Shown one piece after another: positions 6,317 through 7,878 of a stretch of DNA of 7,878 bases. Source of the stretch: an uncultured Ruminococcus sp. (lineage in GTDB: Bacteria; Bacillota; Clostridia; Oscillospirales; CAG-272); the NCBI GenBank assembly GCA_902782785.1, contig CACZOH010000236.1, forward strand, positions 1-7,878. Reading direction: 5' to 3'. Each line of letters starts with the position of its first letter. Within the stretch, counting starts at the first letter, position 1. Below the pieces are notes generated by a model. The model had not been told where the DNA came from. It did not search any database and saw only the letters and a program-made list of their open reading frames with translations. The position numbers and the translations under genes are program-made.

Positions 6317-6829
6317 ATGAGACGAGACGTGATACATTACTATGAAAAAGGCATAGCGGAGATATTTGAGGCGTACAGAGCGGCGGCGATGCAGAAATTC
6401 GGCAAGGACTGCCGCGCTGAGCCGTATCATACGCTTTCGTTCGGGTTGAATTACTCGTTCCGGTACAATATGACCGGCGGCGCCTGCACGATCCATTTTA
6501 TGCCTTACGGCAAAGGGACCGCCGTGGACGTTCGTTACAGCATAGCGCAGATAGCCGGCGCGAGATACGGCGCGCACGATCAGGAGCTTTCTCAATTCGT
6601 GACGTCGGTCACGGGCGCGCCCGCACAGAGGCTCGATATAGACGCAGATTCGTTTTTGCTTGATCAGAACAAGGTCACGGCGCATGCCGCGCCTCAAACG
6701 CCGGTATACGGTCAGCCCGCGCAAACGCAGTACGGACAAAAGACGGCAAACAGATTCTGCGGAAAATGCGGCAGCAGACTCGTGCCCGGCGCCGCGTTCT
6801 GCGGAAACTGCGGAAACAAGATCACATAA
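6317..6829 (+). CDS. Uncharacterised protein with C-terminal zinc ribbon
   Basis: The 170-residue cytoplasmic product has three parts. Residues 1-115 form a compact domain: an N-terminal helix, a series of beta strands and a later helix containing QELSQFVTSVTG. This order would suit a helix-grip (SRPBCC-like) fold, which is inference only. Residues about 120-145 are a Gln/Pro/Ala-rich linker. Residues 146-170 are a zinc ribbon with Cys148, Cys151, Cys162 and Cys165 (CX2C-X10-CX2C), like the short ribbons attached to many Firmicutes proteins of unknown role. AAGGTGAG lies just upstream of the ATG and makes a good ribosome binding site. The gap to the preceding gene is 6 bp, so co-expression is likely. 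The function is unknown. Confidence 0.8.
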   Translation: MRRDVIHYYEKGIAEIFEAYRAAAMQKFGKDCRAEPYHTLSFGLNYSFRYNMTGGACTIHFMPYGKGTAVDVRYSIAQIAGARYGAHDQELSQFVTSVTGAPAQRLDIDADSFLLDQNKVTAHAAPQTPVYGQPAQTQYGQKTANRFCGKCGSRLVPGAAFCGNCGNKIT

Positions 6830-6844
6830 AAGGCGGTATTTAAA

Positions 6845-7744
6845 ATGGAATTGAATGAAGAAATGCGCTCCGACGGATTGAAGTACATAGTCGGGCAGTG
6901 GCAGGTGGATTACGTTGTAAACGCGTGGTCTGACGACCTTGCGCACATACCCGCGTCCGAATTCAAAAGCGAGGACGGGAACGACTTTTCCGCCATATCG
7001 TTTGAGTTTTTTGAGGATCACACCGTGATACTGAAAAACAGTGCGAACGGCAAAGAGGTCAGCGGCGAGTGGGAGCAGAAGGATATGCTCGAATATCGCT
7101 ATACGTTAAAGGATTTCCTTGCCCTGCCCGAGGGGGCGTTTTGCGAGAATGCGGAAAAGCTCTCCGTCGTTGACGGTCATCTTGCTTTCTCCGTCGGATT
7201 TCTGGTAATAGCCATGAAAAAGATCAGGGAAGGTACGGTGACGAAAAAGCCCGATATCGGAGATATCGAAATGAGCGAGGCTGACGCGGCGGATGACAAG
7301 CTCGTCGGCAGATATACGCCCGCAAAGGCTTTCTCCGTCATAGGCGGGGATTTCAGGCTCTGCACGAGGGAAGAGGTCGAGGCTGAGATGAAGCGTATGG
7401 CGGACGCTGGAGAGGAGCCCGACGGCGGTATGCTCGAAGCTTTCTCCGTAACGGTGGAAATAGCCTCCGACCACAAGTTATATCAGTGGATGAAGCTTCC
7501 CGACGGCATATCCGACGAGGAAATAAAAGCCGCGATCGAGGAGGGCGAGATCGCCGCCGTAAAGGACGGGGAATTCTGCACCGGCGCAAACGACTGGAAA
7601 TGCCTTGACGGAAAGTATTATTACGATACGAAAGAGGAAAGAGAGCTCTTCGGAGAAAAACAGTCCTCCTGGGAAGAGCTGACGTTTGACGAAGACGGTC
7701 TTCTGAATTTCGGCTCCGGCATGATGAAGCTGAAAAAGATATAA
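6845..7744 (+). CDS. Uncharacterised acidic two-unit protein, possibly lipocalin-like
   Basis: The 299-residue product is acidic and has no signal peptide or membrane span. Two units can be seen. Unit one (about 12-128) starts KYIVGQWQVDYVV and has alternating strand-rich segments (FSAISFEFFEDHTVIL, VSGEWEQKDMLEYRYTL). Unit two (about 150-299) starts DKLVGRYTPAKAF and has FSVTVEIASDHKLYQWMKLP and a C-terminal LTFDEDGLLNFGSGMMKLKKI. The G-x-W/Y opening followed by paired strands recalls small lipocalin-like beta barrels of Clostridia. That is inference, and I recognise no named family. AAGGCGG about 8 nt before the ATG is the ribosome binding site. It is the last gene of the operon, 15 bp after the zinc-ribbon gene, and a strong terminator follows. 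Confidence 0.78.
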   Translation: MELNEEMRSDGLKYIVGQWQVDYVVNAWSDDLAHIPASEFKSEDGNDFSAISFEFFEDHTVILKNSANGKEVSGEWEQKDMLEYRYTLKDFLALPEGAFCENAEKLSVVDGHLAFSVGFLVIAMKKIREGTVTKKPDIGDIEMSEADAADDKLVGRYTPAKAFSVIGGDFRLCTREEVEAEMKRMADAGEEPDGGMLEAFSVTVEIASDHKLYQWMKLPDGISDEEIKAAIEEGEIAAVKDGEFCTGANDWKCLDGKYYYDTKEERELFGEKQSSWEELTFDEDGLLNFGSGMMKLKKI

Positions 7745-7758
7745 TAACGATGCAAATG

Positions 7759-7788
7759 AAAAAAGCTCCGCGGCCGCGGAGCTTTTTT
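7759..7788. terminator. Bidirectional intrinsic terminator
   Basis: A perfect GC-rich hairpin, GCTCCGC-GGCC-GCGGAGC (7765-7782), is flanked by six A on the left and six T on the right. It therefore works as a stem plus U-tract on both strands. It starts 15 bp after the stop codon of the last operon gene. On the minus strand it lies just past the 3' end of the tRNA-Arg gene, so it can end both converging transcripts. Confidence 0.93.
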
Positions 7789-7792
7789 CAAG

Positions 7793-7866
7793 CGTTCCCG
7801 AGCGGATTCGAACCGCTGACCTACCGCTTAGGAGGCGGTCGCTCTATCCTGCTGAGCTACGGAAAC
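7793..7866 (-). tRNA. tRNA-Arg (anticodon CCU)
   Basis: The 74-nt minus-strand cloverleaf is complete. The acceptor stem is GTTTCCG/CGGGAAC (one T-G wobble), the D stem GCTC/GAGC, the anticodon stem ACCGC/GCGGT with loop CTCCTAA, and the T arm AGCGG-TTCGAAT-CCGCT. The discriminator base is G. Anticodon CCU reads AGG. CCA is not encoded after the discriminator, so it must be added by the CCA-adding enzyme. The gene faces the upstream operon and shares its terminator. Confidence 0.96.
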
Positions 7867-7878
7867 TTATATATAGAA

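Noticed and set aside
5678..7021. 447-codon open frame on the minus strand
   Set aside because: It lies antisense to three well-supported plus-strand genes, its product is Arg/Tyr-rich low-complexity-like sequence with no domain, and it has no ribosome binding site or promoter.
7867..7878. TATATA upstream of the tRNA as a -10 box
   Set aside because: It lies within a few bases of the mature 5' end and the sequence stops at the window edge, so no -35 can be judged. It may be a spacer to another tRNA gene.

Overview
The window looks like chromosome from an uncultured, anaerobic, gut- or rumen-type Clostridia bacterium (Oscillospiraceae or Christensenellales-like). This is inferred from the gene families: a secreted CAP protein with Listeria-Bacteroides-type repeats, a GH123-like protein on a membrane stalk, an iron-sulfur-flavoprotein-like reductase and small zinc-ribbon proteins. 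A tRNA gene without an encoded CCA fits the same picture. No mobile element, CRISPR array, rRNA or phage gene is visible.

Layout. (1) Positions 1-2203, minus strand: a very long open frame with no stop that runs off the left edge. It encodes a secreted protein with a signal peptide, a thioredoxin-like region lacking the active-site cysteines, a CAP/SCP domain with all four cavity residues, an Ig-like region, and two beta-grasp 'B-repeats' separated by a degenerate repeat region. (2) Positions 2204-2368: an AT-rich gap with two perfect inverted repeats. (3) Positions 2369-3370, minus strand: a PAS-plus-degenerate-histidine-kinase-like protein with no recognisable phospho-accepting histidine. 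(4) Positions 3371-3615: a divergent intergenic region. It holds a structured leader and an extended -10 promoter for the minus-strand gene, and a textbook promoter for the plus-strand operon. (5) Positions 3616-7744: four tightly packed plus-strand genes with gaps of 1, 6 and 15 bp. They encode a membrane-anchored GH123/DUF4091-like protein, a flavodoxin-fold reductase with a CX2CX2CX5C cluster motif, a protein with a C-terminal zinc ribbon, and an acidic two-unit protein. (6) Positions 7759-7788: a near-ideal, symmetric intrinsic terminator that ends the operon and, from the other strand, the tRNA-Arg(CCU) gene at 7793-7866.

How they may fit together (inference). Two proteins face the outside of the cell: the CAP/B-repeat protein and the GH123-like protein. 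The cytoplasmic PAS protein sits between them and is divergent from the GH123-like operon, so it may sense a state relevant to either. The three small downstream operon genes are cytoplasmic and have no proven link to glycan degradation. The least explained material is the redox-dead thioredoxin plus CAP architecture, the kinase-like protein without its histidine, the structured leader of that gene, and an ATCAAAC motif noticed five times around the intergenic regions.
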